A DNA stretch of 64,000 bases, taken from positions 62,001 to 126,000 of the forward strand of contig JBKBTF010000002.1 of assembly GCA_046291395.1 (NCBI GenBank), written 5' to 3'. A model generated the notes under the pieces. The model saw only the letters and a list, made by a program, of their open reading frames with translations, was not told the origin of the DNA and did no database searches. Both the position numbers and the translations under genes were made by a program. Of this stretch, positions 32,514 to 40,563 are shown one piece after another (position 1 is the stretch's first letter; each line of letters opens with the position of its first letter). Source of the stretch: Blastomonas sp046291395 (GTDB taxonomy: Bacteria > Pseudomonadota > Alphaproteobacteria > Sphingomonadales > Sphingomonadaceae).

Positions 32514-34025
32514 TCACATCCCCAATATGTACTTCGCAATGTGATAGATGCTGTGCTGCTCGAGCGTGCCGCTGAACAGGTGTGCGCTGGGGCCGGCGGC
32601 CTTGACCACGACATCCTCGCCGCCGTGCGTCTCGCCCGACGTCGGCACGGTGGCCTGCTGCTGATAGTTCAGCGCGGTGGTGTCCTCCTGCGACGGATCG
32701 GCGCGAGCCTCGTTCACCTTGGCGCCGGGACCGTTGGCATAGCCCAATGTCGTATAGGGCTTGCCGTCCTTGGCGTTGAGCGGTTCGCCGTCCTCGGTGA
32801 CGCTGGCGAGACCGAAGATCGAGGTGCCACGCGGCGGATAGCCCGCGATGGTGAAGACATGGCTGTGATCGGCAGTAACAAGCACCAGTGTGTCGTTCAG
32901 ATCGACCAGCTCGAGCGCCTTGGCGACAGCCACCTCGAACGCGATCGTATCATCGAGCGCGCGTTGGGCATTGCCGCCGTGATGCGCATGATCGATGCGT
33001 CCACCCTCGACCATCAGCACATAGCCGGTGCCGGACTTGCCCAGCTTGGTGATCGCCAGCGCGGTCATCTCGGCAAGCGAGGGCTCGCCCGCCTTGTCCT
33101 TTTCGCGGTCGGACTCGAACTGCATATGGCTGGGCTCGAACAGCCCGAGCACCGGCGCGTCGCTGGCGGCATCGAGCGAGGCGAACTGGCCGGCATTCCA
33201 GATATACAGGCCTTGCGGATGCTTCGCCTGCCATTCGCCGATCAGATCGCGCCCATCGGTGCGGCCACCCAGTTTGTCGGCATATTCGGGGTCGGCCTGT
33301 TCGCGCGGCATGAATACCGACCGGCCCCCGCCGAGGACGAGCTTGAGCCCCTTGGCGTGCGGCCATTCGACCAGTTGCCGCGCGATATCGCGGCAGGTCG
33401 CGCCTTCGGGCAGTTCGCTGTTGCCCTCCCAGTTGCGGTCGACGCTGTGCGCATAGGCCGATGCGGGCGTGGCGTGGGTGATCCGCGCGGTCGAAATCAG
33501 CCCCAGCACCTTGCCCGCGCCTTCGGCCTGTTCGAACAGGGTCGGCACGTCCTGCCCCCTTGCGGTGTCGCACTGGCCGCGCTGGGCGCCCGGCGCGACC
33601 GAGAGCATGCCCGAGCGAGTCTTGATCCCGGTCACCAGGGCGGTCGCAGTGGCGGCGGAATCGGACACCTGGAAGTCGTGGCTGTAGGTCTTCACCATCG
33701 CTGCATGCGGCATCGCGTCGATCGCGGTCTCGGTCGATTCGCCGTCGGCTTGCGCCCTCTGCCCCTGCCAGATTCGCGCGGCAGTCAGCGTGCTGACCCC
33801 CATGCCATCGCCGATGAAGATGATGAGGTTCCTGGCCTTGCCCTGATTGACCGGCATCGCCAGCCGCGCCTCGAGCTGGGCGCGGCCCTGCGCGGCATAA
33901 TCGGCGGCGGACTGCTCCTGCGGCTCCTTGTCGGGAGCAGCCTCTTTCGGCGCATTGTGCTGGGCCATGGCGGGCGCGGAGATGCCAGCGGACAGACACA
34001 GGAGCAGGGCGAGGGTACGGGTCAC
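32514..34025 (-). CDS. phoA: Alkaline phosphatase (PhoA family), exported
   Basis: A 503-residue periplasmic phosphomonoesterase. The signal peptide is VTRTLALLLCLSAGISAPAM followed by AQ. Metal site Asp73 is in FIGDGMGVSTL, the nucleophile Ser123 is in VSDSAATATALVTG, and later ligands are in VEGGRIDHAHHG and ADHSH. GTG 34025 is chosen because it opens the signal peptide and has AGGAG 8 bases upstream. ATG starts further upstream would put extra charged residues before the signal. It is divergent from the PEP carboxylase gene; a LacI-type palindrome lies at 34102-34115. No Pho box is evident. Confidence 0.92.
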   Translation of the reverse strand: MTRTLALLLCLSAGISAPAMAQHNAPKEAAPDKEPQEQSAADYAAQGRAQLEARLAMPVNQGKARNLIIFIGDGMGVSTLTAARIWQGQRAQADGESTETAIDAMPHAAMVKTYSHDFQVSDSAATATALVTGIKTRSGMLSVAPGAQRGQCDTARGQDVPTLFEQAEGAGKVLGLISTARITHATPASAYAHSVDRNWEGNSELPEGATCRDIARQLVEWPHAKGLKLVLGGGRSVFMPREQADPEYADKLGGRTDGRDLIGEWQAKHPQGLYIWNAGQFASLDAASDAPVLGLFEPSHMQFESDREKDKAGEPSLAEMTALAITKLGKSGTGYVLMVEGGRIDHAHHGGNAQRALDDTIAFEVAVAKALELVDLNDTLVLVTADHSHVFTIAGYPPRGTSIFGLASVTEDGEPLNAKDGKPYTTLGYANGPGAKVNEARADPSQEDTTALNYQQQATVPTSGETHGGEDVVVKAAGPSAHLFSGTLEQHSIYHIAKYILGM

Positions 34026-34101
34026 GTGACGGTCTCCTTGAAAGCTCCGTCTCTCTTTCATGAAGGCGTGACAATTTCGAGACTTTTCGGGCCCGGATGC
34101 C

Positions 34102-34115
34102 TGCAATCGATTGCA
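34102..34115. promoter_or_regulatory. Candidate LacI/GalR-family operator palindrome
   Basis: TGCAATCGATTGCA is a perfect 14-base palindrome with the central CG and TGnAAnCG layout of LacI/GalR-family operators. It lies in the 144-base divergent region between alkaline phosphatase (start 34025) and PEP carboxylase (start 34170). No LacI-family gene is in the window. Confidence 0.4.
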
Positions 34116-34169
34116 AGACTTTTATCCACACCTTGACCGCGCGATTTTTGCAGCGCAGCATGGGCGCCT

Positions 34170-36860
34170 ATGCTTGAAAACGATAATACGCCCCCCGCCC
34201 CCATCAGCCAGAACCCCGACATCCGCTATCTTGGCCGGATCCTTGGTGATGTCATCCGCGCCTATGGCGGCGAGAAGCTGTTCCGCCAGACCGAATATAT
34301 CCGTTCGGCCAGCGTCGACCGCCATCGCGGCATAGCCGGAGCCGATGCGATCGACACCGGGCTCGAGGCGCTGAGCCTCGACGATACGCTTGCCTTCGTG
34401 CGCGGTTTCATGCACTTTTCGATGCTCGCCAACCTGGCCGAGGATCGGCAGGGCGTGGCGCAGGAAAACGGCGCAACCGTCGCCGAAGCGGTCGAGCGGC
34501 TGCGCGAGCATGGCGTCACCGATGAGGCGATTTCCGACCTTCTGGCACGCAGCCTGATCGTGCCGGTGCTCACCGCTCACCCCACCGAGGTGCGCCGCAA
34601 GTCGATGATCGACCACAAGAACCGCGTTGCCGATCTGATGAAGATGAAGGATGCGGGGCTTGAGGAGACCCCCAGCGGCGACCGGATCGACGAGGCGCTG
34701 CACCGCCAGATCGCCCTGCTGTGGCAGACCCGCCCCCTGCGCCGCGAGCGACTGTTCGTCGCCGACGAGGTCGAGAACGCGCGTGCCTATATGCAGGATG
34801 TGTTCCTGCCTGCCTTGCCGATGCTCTATGCCCGCTGGGAGCGTGTGCTGGGCCACCGCCCGCCCGCGTTCCTGCGGCTGGGAAGCTGGATCGGCGGCGA
34901 TCGCGACGGCAACCCCTTCGTCACTGCCGATGCATTGCGCCATGCGCTGGGGCGGCAGAGCGAAACCGCGTTGGTGTATTATCTCGACGGCGTCCACGCG
35001 CTGGGCCAGGACCTCTCCATCGCCACCGGGCTTTCGGGCACGCCCGGGGCGGTGCTGGAACTGGCAGAGCGCAGCGGTGACACCTCGCCCAGCCGCGCCG
35101 ACGAACCGTATCGCCGCGCGCTCGCTGGAATCTATGCGCGATTATGCGCCACCCACGTCCGCCTGACCGGCAAGCAGCCCCCGCGGCCGTCGGCGCTTGC
35201 GGGCGAGGCGTATGCCAGCCCCGGCGATCTGCGCCGCGATCTGGCAGTGCTCGCCAACGGGCTGGCGCAGGACGGATCGGGTCTGCTCGCCAGCGGCGGC
35301 GCGCTCGGGCGGCTGATCCGCGCGGTCGAGATCTTCGGCTTCCATCTCGCCACGCTCGACCTCAGGCAGAACAGCGATGTGCACGAACGCGTAGTGGCGG
35401 AACTGCTGGCCGTCGCAGGCGCATGCCCCGATTATACCGCGCTGGACGAAGCGGCGCGCGTCGCCCTGTTGCGCGCCGAACTCGGCCATGGCCGCCTGCT
35501 GGTCAACCGCTGGCACGCCTACAGCGAGGAGACCGCCAAGGAGCTTGCGATCGTCGAGGCCGCAGCGCAGGCGCACGAGGCTTACGGGGCCCAGGCAATC
35601 ACCGCCTACAACATCTCCAAGGCCGAAAGCGTGTCCGACATGCTGGAAGTCAATCTGCTGCTCAAGGAGGCCGGACTCTACCGCCCCGGCCCGACGCCGC
35701 ACGCCACGATCATGGCCGTGCCGTTGTTCGAGACGATCGGCGATCTGGAAGCCGCACCGCAGATCATGCGCGCCTATTTCGCGCTGCCCGAGATCGCAGC
35801 CTTGGTGAAGGCGCGCGGCTATCAGGAGGTGATGGTCGGCTATTCGGACAGCAACAAGGACGGCGGCTACCTCACCTCGACCTGGAGCCTCAACCATGCC
35901 AGCCGCGCGCTGGCCAAGGTGTTCGCCGATACCGGCATCGCGATGCAGCTGTTCCACGGGCGCGGCGGCGCGGTCGGGCGCGGTGGCGGATCGAGCTTTG
36001 CCGCGATCCGCGCGCAGCCCAAGGGCACCGTGCAGGGCCGCATCCGCATCACCGAACAGGGCGAGGTCATCGCCGCCAAATACGGCACGGTCGAAAGTGC
36101 CGAGCTCAATCTCGAGGCGATCACCTCGGCCGCATTGATCGCAACGCTCGACCATGATGACTTGAGCGAGGCCGACGAGGCGCGCTTTGCTGCGGCAATG
36201 GACATGATCTCGCGCGACGCGTTCCGCAGCTATCGCGATCTGGTCTATGGCACCGAGGGATTCAACGAATTCTTCCGCGCTGCCACCCCGATCACCGAAA
36301 TCGCCGGGCTCAAGATCGGCTCGCGCCCCGCCAGCCGTTCCAAGAGCGAAAGAATCGAGGATCTGCGCGCGATTCCCTGGGTGTTTTCCTGGGCGCAGGC
36401 GCGGATCATGCTGCCCGGCTGGTACGGCGTCGGCCAGGCGCTCGAGGGCTTTGCCGACAAGGGGCTGCTGACCGCAATGGCGAAGGGCTGGCCGTTCTTC
36501 CAGGCGCTGCTCGGCAACATGGAGATGGTGCTCGCCAAGTCCGACATGGGGATCGCACGCCATTATGCAGGGCTGGTGCCCGACGAGGCACTGCGCGAAC
36601 AGGTGTTCGGCCAGATCCGGTCGGGCTGGGCGGCGGCGCACGACAATCTGCTGAGCATCACCGGACAATCGCGGCTGCTCGCCGACAATCCCGCGCTCGA
36701 TGCGTCGATCCGGCTGCGGCTGCCCTATATCGAGCCGCTCAACCTGCTGCAGATCGAACTGATCAAGCGCCACCGAGCAGGCGAGGATGACGAGCGTATC
36801 CCCGAGGGCATCCAGCTTTCGATCAACGCGATCGCGACTGCGCTGCGCAACTCGGGCTGA
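34170..36860 (+). CDS. ppc: Phosphoenolpyruvate carboxylase
   Basis: Adds bicarbonate to PEP to form oxaloacetate, the anaplerotic entry to the TCA cycle. The 896-residue protein has all family marks: VLTAHPTEVRRKS with catalytic His137, LGSWIGGDRDGNPFVT, EVMVGYSDSNKDGGYLTSTW, the glycine-rich FHGRGGAVGRGGGSS, and the C-terminal ALRNSG. ATG 34170 gives the expected N-terminus, although no strong ribosome-binding site is visible. The gene stands alone. Confidence 0.97.
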   Translation: MLENDNTPPAPISQNPDIRYLGRILGDVIRAYGGEKLFRQTEYIRSASVDRHRGIAGADAIDTGLEALSLDDTLAFVRGFMHFSMLANLAEDRQGVAQENGATVAEAVERLREHGVTDEAISDLLARSLIVPVLTAHPTEVRRKSMIDHKNRVADLMKMKDAGLEETPSGDRIDEALHRQIALLWQTRPLRRERLFVADEVENARAYMQDVFLPALPMLYARWERVLGHRPPAFLRLGSWIGGDRDGNPFVTADALRHALGRQSETALVYYLDGVHALGQDLSIATGLSGTPGAVLELAERSGDTSPSRADEPYRRALAGIYARLCATHVRLTGKQPPRPSALAGEAYASPGDLRRDLAVLANGLAQDGSGLLASGGALGRLIRAVEIFGFHLATLDLRQNSDVHERVVAELLAVAGACPDYTALDEAARVALLRAELGHGRLLVNRWHAYSEETAKELAIVEAAAQAHEAYGAQAITAYNISKAESVSDMLEVNLLLKEAGLYRPGPTPHATIMAVPLFETIGDLEAAPQIMRAYFALPEIAALVKARGYQEVMVGYSDSNKDGGYLTSTWSLNHASRALAKVFADTGIAMQLFHGRGGAVGRGGGSSFAAIRAQPKGTVQGRIRITEQGEVIAAKYGTVESAELNLEAITSAALIATLDHDDLSEADEARFAAAMDMISRDAFRSYRDLVYGTEGFNEFFRAATPITEIAGLKIGSRPASRSKSERIEDLRAIPWVFSWAQARIMLPGWYGVGQALEGFADKGLLTAMAKGWPFFQALLGNMEMVLAKSDMGIARHYAGLVPDEALREQVFGQIRSGWAAAHDNLLSITGQSRLLADNPALDASIRLRLPYIEPLNLLQIELIKRHRAGEDDERIPEGIQLSINAIATALRNSG

Positions 36861-36889
36861 AGGGTCTGACTTCCCGCAGCGGGGGCTGC

Positions 36890-37384
36890 CTACCAGCCGA
36901 TGCTGCCCGGGCCGCCCTTGAACGGCCCGGCAAAGCCCGAGGTGATCCAGCCGCCGTAAAAGCCGCCAGCTTGCGGGATCACGATCTCGCCGTTGACCGT
37001 GCAGCGGTCGAAGGGGGCTGCGTAGAACGCAATGTGATCGCGCAGGCTGACGAAGCCGGCGGTCGGGCTGGCATAGCTCCAGCCAACGCGGGGCAGCACG
37101 ATGTCGCCGATCACCACGTCCCAATAGGTCGCAGCGCCCTTCCATTCGCAGGACGAACTGCCTGCCGCGCGCCGCAGCACTCCCGGTGCGATGCACTCGG
37201 GCGGAAGATAATAGCTGGGGGGATGGCTGGTCTCGAGCGTGCGGACGCTGGAGCGCGTCTCGGCGATGACCACGCCTGCATGCTCGATCCTGATATGCGC
37301 ATCGCACGGCTCGGCAATCGCTGGGCGGGGAAAATCCCAGACGCTGCGCTGACCGGACGCCACGGGATCACGGTCTGGATGCAT
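36890..37384 (-). CDS. DUF427 domain protein
   Basis: A 164-residue DUF427 protein of unknown function with a compact beta fold. Family features are DAHIRIEHAGVVIAETRSS, SHPPSYYLPPECI, CEWKGAATYWDV and IAFYAAPFDRCTVNGE. It converges with ppc, is preceded by the Lrp regulator gene (62-base gap) on the same strand, and has no signal peptide. Confidence 0.85.
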   Translation of the reverse strand: MHPDRDPVASGQRSVWDFPRPAIAEPCDAHIRIEHAGVVIAETRSSVRTLETSHPPSYYLPPECIAPGVLRRAAGSSSCEWKGAATYWDVVIGDIVLPRVGWSYASPTAGFVSLRDHIAFYAAPFDRCTVNGEIVIPQAGGFYGGWITSGFAGPFKGGPGSIGW

Positions 37385-37446
37385 GCTGCTTGTCCCTTGG
37401 CCTTGGGCGACGCCGGACCCCGGCGACCACGTTGCAGCCTATCGGG

Positions 37447-37920
37447 TCACCCCGGCAAAGTCAGCGGCAATTCGGTGGTAGACTTGATCTCGGACAAGGC
37501 CACGGTCGAATTGATTTCCTGCACCCCGGGCAGCTTGCTGAGCTGATCGAAGAAGAACCGCTCATAAGCATCGATATCGGCGGTGACGATGCGCAGCATG
37601 AAATCGGTCGTCCCCATCAGCACATAGGCGTCCATCACTTCGGGAAAACCCTGGATCGCCGCGCTGAACTCGTCGAGATTGGCGCGGCCATGCGCGTTGA
37701 GCTTGACCTGCGCAAAGACATGCGCGTTGAGCCCGACCTTGCGCCGGTCGAGGATCGCGACCTGCTTGCGGATGAAACCCTCGCGCTGCAGCCGGTCTAT
37801 CCGCCGCCAGCACGGCGACACCGACAGCCCGACGCGCTCGGCGATCTGCGCGGTGGTCTGCGTCGCATCGCGCTGCATCTCGCGGAGGATCTTTACCTCG
37901 AATCGGTCAAGTGGGGTCAT
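37447..37920 (-). CDS. Lrp/AsnC-family transcriptional regulator
   Basis: A 157-residue regulator. An N-terminal helix-turn-helix (TTAQIAERVGLSVSPCWRRI) is followed by an RAM/AsnC ligand-binding domain (FPEVMDAYVLMGTTDFMLRI). ATG 37920 is chosen because homology starts there; ATG 37956 is not needed. It diverges from a leucine-type amino-acid dehydrogenase 126 bases away, the usual arrangement for an Lrp regulator activated by a branched-chain amino acid, so control of that gene is inferred. Confidence 0.9.
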   Translation of the reverse strand: MTPLDRFEVKILREMQRDATQTTAQIAERVGLSVSPCWRRIDRLQREGFIRKQVAILDRRKVGLNAHVFAQVKLNAHGRANLDEFSAAIQGFPEVMDAYVLMGTTDFMLRIVTADIDAYERFFFDQLSKLPGVQEINSTVALSEIKSTTELPLTLPG

Positions 37921-38045
37921 GTATTCCGCATAAACTGACTCTGAAGAACATACCATCCTGCGAATAGCGCAAATCCATCAAAAGCAGACCGAGATTGCCC
38001 GCGCGCACGCTGCCATAAGCGGTGCACCATTTTCAGGAGCGCACC

Positions 38046-39101
38046 ATGTCCGATCAATTTGACCTGCAAACCCCATCCGTCGAATGCGTTCGCCTGCACG
38101 ACCCCGCCAGCGGACTGGACGGCTATATCGCGCTGCACGAGACCGACCTGGGGCCGGCGGCGGGCGGCTGCCGCTTGTGGAGCTATGCCGATGGCGACGA
38201 CGCAAAAGCCGACGCGGTACGGCTGGCGCGCGGAATGACCTACAAGAACGCGCTGGCTGGCCTTCCGTTTTCGGGCGGCAAGGCGGTGCTGCGGCGGCCC
38301 GAGAGGGACTTCGACCGCACCGCGCTGTTCCAGGCGTTCGGCCGCGCGGTTGCGCAGCTCGATGGCCGCTATGTCACCGCAGAAGATGTCGGCACCTCGG
38401 TCGCCGACATGCAGGTGGTCGCCTCGATGTCGCGCCACGTCGCGGGGCTGCCGCCCGAAGCGGGCTGCGCAGGCGGGGACCCCTCGCCCTGGACCGCGCA
38501 GGGCGTGTTCGAATCGATGCAGGTCGGCGTCGCCGCTGTGTTGGGCCGGAGTCTCGAAGGGCTGACGGTTGCCGTCCAGGGAGTCGGCAATGTCGGCGCG
38601 GACCTGTGCCGCCGCCTGCAAGCAGCGGGCGCTCGGCTGGTGATCGCCGACACCGATGCGGCGCGGTGCTTCGCGCTCGCCAAGGCGGTCGGCGCGAGCG
38701 TCGTCGGGGTCGGCCAGATCGCCTCGGTCGAGGCCGATGTGTTCGCCCCGTGCGCGCTGGGCGGCGCGCTGACCCGCGATGTCGCGGCAAAGCTCACCGC
38801 GAAGCTGGTGTGCGGCGCGGCCAACAACCAGCTCGCCACGCCTGACGTCGCTGCGCTGCTGCTCGATCGCGGTATCGTCTACCTGCCCGATTATGTCGTC
38901 AACGCAGGCGGGATCATCAGCGTGTCGGCAGAATATCTGGGCGAGGATGCGGGCCATGTCGGCCAGCGGGTGGCCGCCATCGCGCCGCGCGTTGCCGCGC
39001 TGATCGAGCGGGCGGCGGCCGAAAACCGCTCGCCTGCCGAGGTCGCCGATGCGATGGCCGAGCAGGTGATCGCCAACGCCCGCGTGCTGCAGCCGGCATG
39101 A
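38046..39101 (+). CDS. Leucine/valine/phenylalanine-type amino-acid dehydrogenase
   Basis: A 351-residue NAD-dependent oxidative deaminase of the Glu/Leu/Phe/Val family. The catalytic lysine region is GMTYKNALAGLPFSGGKAVL, with the substrate loop GPAAGGCR before it and the nucleotide-binding loop VQGVGNVGADL. The C-terminal VCGAANNQL and LPDYVVNAGGIISV are typical of leucine dehydrogenase. ATG 38046 has AGGAG 6 bases upstream. It overlaps the ACT-domain gene by ATGA (39098-39101). Likely role: interconversion of branched-chain amino acids and their 2-keto acids. Confidence 0.92.
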   Translation: MSDQFDLQTPSVECVRLHDPASGLDGYIALHETDLGPAAGGCRLWSYADGDDAKADAVRLARGMTYKNALAGLPFSGGKAVLRRPERDFDRTALFQAFGRAVAQLDGRYVTAEDVGTSVADMQVVASMSRHVAGLPPEAGCAGGDPSPWTAQGVFESMQVGVAAVLGRSLEGLTVAVQGVGNVGADLCRRLQAAGARLVIADTDAARCFALAKAVGASVVGVGQIASVEADVFAPCALGGALTRDVAAKLTAKLVCGAANNQLATPDVAALLLDRGIVYLPDYVVNAGGIISVSAEYLGEDAGHVGQRVAAIAPRVAALIERAAAENRSPAEVADAMAEQVIANARVLQPA

Positions 39102-39370
39102 GCCACGATAACTGGCGGTTCGAGATCGAAGCGATGGTCGATCCCCATTCGCGGGTGCGGGTGTTGGGCTATTTCGCCCAGCGCAGCGTGGTCCCCGATG
39201 CGCTCGAGATGCGCGTCGGGGATGGCCGGATGACGATCCGCCTGATCGTGAACGACCTGCCCGGAGCCCAGGCGCATATCGTGGCGGCCAAGCTCGAGCA
39301 GATCGTGCTGGTCTGCTCCGTCAGGCTCGACCAGTTGCAGGTAACCGAAAGGCAGCAGGCAGCGGCCTAA
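39098..39370 (+). CDS. Small ACT-domain protein, acetolactate-synthase small-subunit-like
   Basis: A 90-residue protein resembling the ACT domain of acetolactate synthase regulatory subunits: RVRVLGYFAQRSVVPDALEM, then VAAKLEQIVLVCSVRLDQL. ACT domains bind amino acids such as valine or leucine. Its ATG overlaps the stop of the leucine-type dehydrogenase (ATGA), so the two are translationally coupled. Its last 4 bases also overlap the end of the convergent dipeptidase gene. I infer an allosteric amino-acid sensor for the dehydrogenase, but no such complex is known to me. Confidence 0.7.
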   Translation: MSHDNWRFEIEAMVDPHSRVRVLGYFAQRSVVPDALEMRVGDGRMTIRLIVNDLPGAQAHIVAAKLEQIVLVCSVRLDQLQVTERQQAAA

Positions 39371-40563
39371 CGGACCGCTCCCCTGCCCTGTGCCTCGAGG
39401 ATGCGCAGCACATTGCCGCTCCACATTTTCTCGATTTCCGCGTCCGAATAGCCCGCCGCCTCGAGCCGCGCGGTGATCTTGGGCTGTGCCGAGATATCCT
39501 CGATCCCGACCAGCCCGCCGCCGCCATCCCAATCGGCGCCGAAGCAGATATGGTCAGGTCCCGCGACTTCGATCGCGCGCAGCACCATGGCCATGAACTT
39601 CTCGAAATCGGCATCCCACATCTGCTCGGTCTTATCGAGCTCGCGCCAGCGGCGGGTGAGATCGGCCTGCTCGGCCGGGGTCATCGTGCCAATCTGCTCA
39701 TACATGCCGAACAGTTCGGCGCGTTTGGGCGAGAGGTTCATTTCGGACAGGAAGATCGTCGAGACGCACATCGCGCCGTTCTTCGCAGCGAGCGCGCGAA
39801 GTCGGCCCTCGTCAAGATTGCGTGGGTGGTCGTTGGCCGAACGCAGGCTCGAATGCGACAGGATGATCGGATATTTCGAAAGCGCGAGCAGCTGGTCGAA
39901 CGCGGCGTCGGATGAATGGCTGGCGTCGATCACCATCCCCAGCCGGTTCATTTCGGCAACCCACTTGCGTCCGAGCGGGCTCAGCCCGTTCCAGCGCGGC
40001 GTATCGGTGGCGCTGTCGGCAAACTGGTTGTTCTTCGAGTGCACGGGCCCTGCCATCCGCACGCCCTTGGCGTGAAACTCGGCGAGCAGCGCGATGTCCT
40101 CTCCCAGCGGATAGCTGTTTTCGATCGCCTTGAACGCGATCAGTTTCCCATCGCGGTTGAGGCGGCGCGCATCGGCAGCGGTGAGCGCGGGGCCGATGCG
40201 GTCGGCATGCTTGACCATCGTACGATCGATCAGGTCGGAGCGCGCGCGCGCATGCGCCAGCGCGGCGGCATAGCCTTGGGCGGTAAGAGGACCCTGCTCG
40301 GTATAGGTGACGAAGAACCCGCCATCCAATGCACCATCATCCATCCGCGGGATATCGAGCTGCGCCAGATCGGTCGCCAGGTCATGCCGGTCTCCAAAGC
40401 TCCAGCCTTCGCGCGCGAAATGCAGCGGCGTATCGAGATGGGTGTCGAGCGTCAGGATGCGGCTGTGCAAGGCAGCGGCATCGTTGCCGACAGGGACGGT
40501 GGTGGCGCAGCCGGTAAGCGTGCCGAGTGCGGTTGCAGCGGCAAGGAGGGCAAGGCGGTTCAC
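39367..40563 (-). CDS. M19 membrane dipeptidase, lipoprotein
   Basis: A 398-residue zinc dipeptidase related to renal dipeptidase, a family noted for accepting dipeptides with a D-amino acid at the C-terminus. Lipobox TGC near residue 19 (LGTLTGCATT) predicts membrane anchoring. Metal and active-site segments are ILTLDTHLDTP, AFKAIENSYPLG, MVIDASHSS, IILSHSSLRSA and CFGADWDGGGG. Its ATG overlaps the stop of the upstream serine hydrolase (40560-40563), so it is the last gene of a coupled four-gene set with DUF1611, YkvI-like and serine hydrolase genes. This supports a role in peptide scavenging. Confidence 0.9.
   Translation of the reverse strand: MNRLALLAAATALGTLTGCATTVPVGNDAAALHSRILTLDTHLDTPLHFAREGWSFGDRHDLATDLAQLDIPRMDDGALDGGFFVTYTEQGPLTAQGYAAALAHARARSDLIDRTMVKHADRIGPALTAADARRLNRDGKLIAFKAIENSYPLGEDIALLAEFHAKGVRMAGPVHSKNNQFADSATDTPRWNGLSPLGRKWVAEMNRLGMVIDASHSSDAAFDQLLALSKYPIILSHSSLRSANDHPRNLDEGRLRALAAKNGAMCVSTIFLSEMNLSPKRAELFGMYEQIGTMTPAEQADLTRRWRELDKTEQMWDADFEKFMAMVLRAIEVAGPDHICFGADWDGGGGLVGIEDISAQPKITARLEAAGYSDAEIEKMWSGNVLRILEAQGRGAVR

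Noticed and set aside
35142..37307. 721-codon minus-strand open frame over ppc and DUF427
   Set aside because: It runs through two real genes in the wrong frame, and its translation is Arg/Ala-rich without motifs.
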